From NCBI GenBank assembly GCA_019416775.1, contig DXWR01000104.1:1-15249 (forward strand): DNA of 15,249 bases. The letters are read 5' to 3'. The notes under the pieces were generated by a model that was given only the letters and a program-made list of their open reading frames with translations, searched no databases and was not told the origin of the DNA. Shown here piece after piece: positions 15,111 to 15,249 of this stretch. Origin of the DNA: Oscillospiraceae bacterium. Its GTDB lineage: Bacteria > Bacillota > Clostridia > Oscillospirales > Ruminococcaceae. Position 1 is the first letter of the stretch. Each line of letters begins with the position of its first letter. The translations under genes and the position numbers were made by a program.

Positions 15111-15249
15111 TAGTTGTTTCCTTCTCTTTCCCTGTCTTTTTTGGCAATTTGACTCAGCATAAGCCGGCATTCCGTCAAGTTCATTCAAAATCAAGCAAAA
15201 TCGATCATATCGTTGCTTTGGCGTTGGTGAATTCTTCTAAGAATACAAC
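15111..15249. other. Non-coding region upstream of the operon promoter
   Basis: No supported gene is seen here. The only structured elements are a 14-bp palindrome ATTCTT-CT-AAGAAT (15231-15244) close to the window edge and an imperfect inverted pair based on TTGCTT/CAAGCAA around 15193-15220. Either could be a regulator site, but neither matches an operator that I recognise with confidence. Confidence 0.35.

Noticed and set aside
1..15249. CRISPR arrays, insertion sequences, tRNA or rRNA genes
   Set aside because: No regularly spaced repeats, transposase motifs, terminal inverted repeats or RNA-gene signatures were found on reading both strands.

Overview
The window looks like a chromosomal segment from a Gram-positive, gut-type member of the Clostridia, probably Oscillospiraceae or a close relative. 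This rests on strong AGGAGG-type ribosome-binding sites, sigma-A-like promoters, moderately GC-rich coding sequence, a DUF3784-type membrane protein, and long secreted LamG-domain proteins with membrane anchors and no outer-membrane components. The genus cannot be fixed from the sequence. No rRNA, tRNA, CRISPR array, transposase or phage gene is visible.

Left part (1-5.8 kb), mostly housekeeping. A plus-strand gene (115-1641) encodes a 508-residue protein with an N-terminal helix-turn-helix and a long unrecognised C-terminal part. Its promoter is flanked by a perfect 10-bp inverted repeat. It converges on trxB through a shared bidirectional terminator. On the minus strand follow two short transcription units. 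One is DUF3784-like protein + trxB (thioredoxin reductase), with its own promoter at 3067-3095. The other is ychF + murC (ribosome-associated ATPase and a cell-wall precursor ligase), with a promoter at 5712-5740 and a terminator at 3097-3127.

Right part (5.8-15.2 kb), the accessory region. Three large minus-strand genes with gaps of about 50 bases form an apparent operon. It is driven by a strong promoter at 15081-15110 and closed by a terminator at 5772-5803. In transcription order they are: (A) a 550-residue secreted LamG protein held by a C-terminal membrane helix; (B) a 919-residue GH43 endo-alpha-1,5-L-arabinanase-like enzyme anchored by an N-terminal helix, with a large insertion between propeller blades and a GH43_C-like C-terminal domain; (C) a 1530-residue secreted protein with about five LamG-like domains, no visible anchor and a TTG start. 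A and C share a C-terminal beta-rich module of unknown function. The simplest reading is a cell-surface machine that binds and cuts arabinan or a related pectic side chain, with A and C as binding or scaffold partners of enzyme B. No transporter, intracellular arabinofuranosidase or specific regulator lies in the window.

The roughly 145-base leader of this operon contains a 22-codon upstream ORF, an 8-bp hairpin and a sequence close to a CcpA cre site, which together suggest carbon-responsive or post-initiation control.
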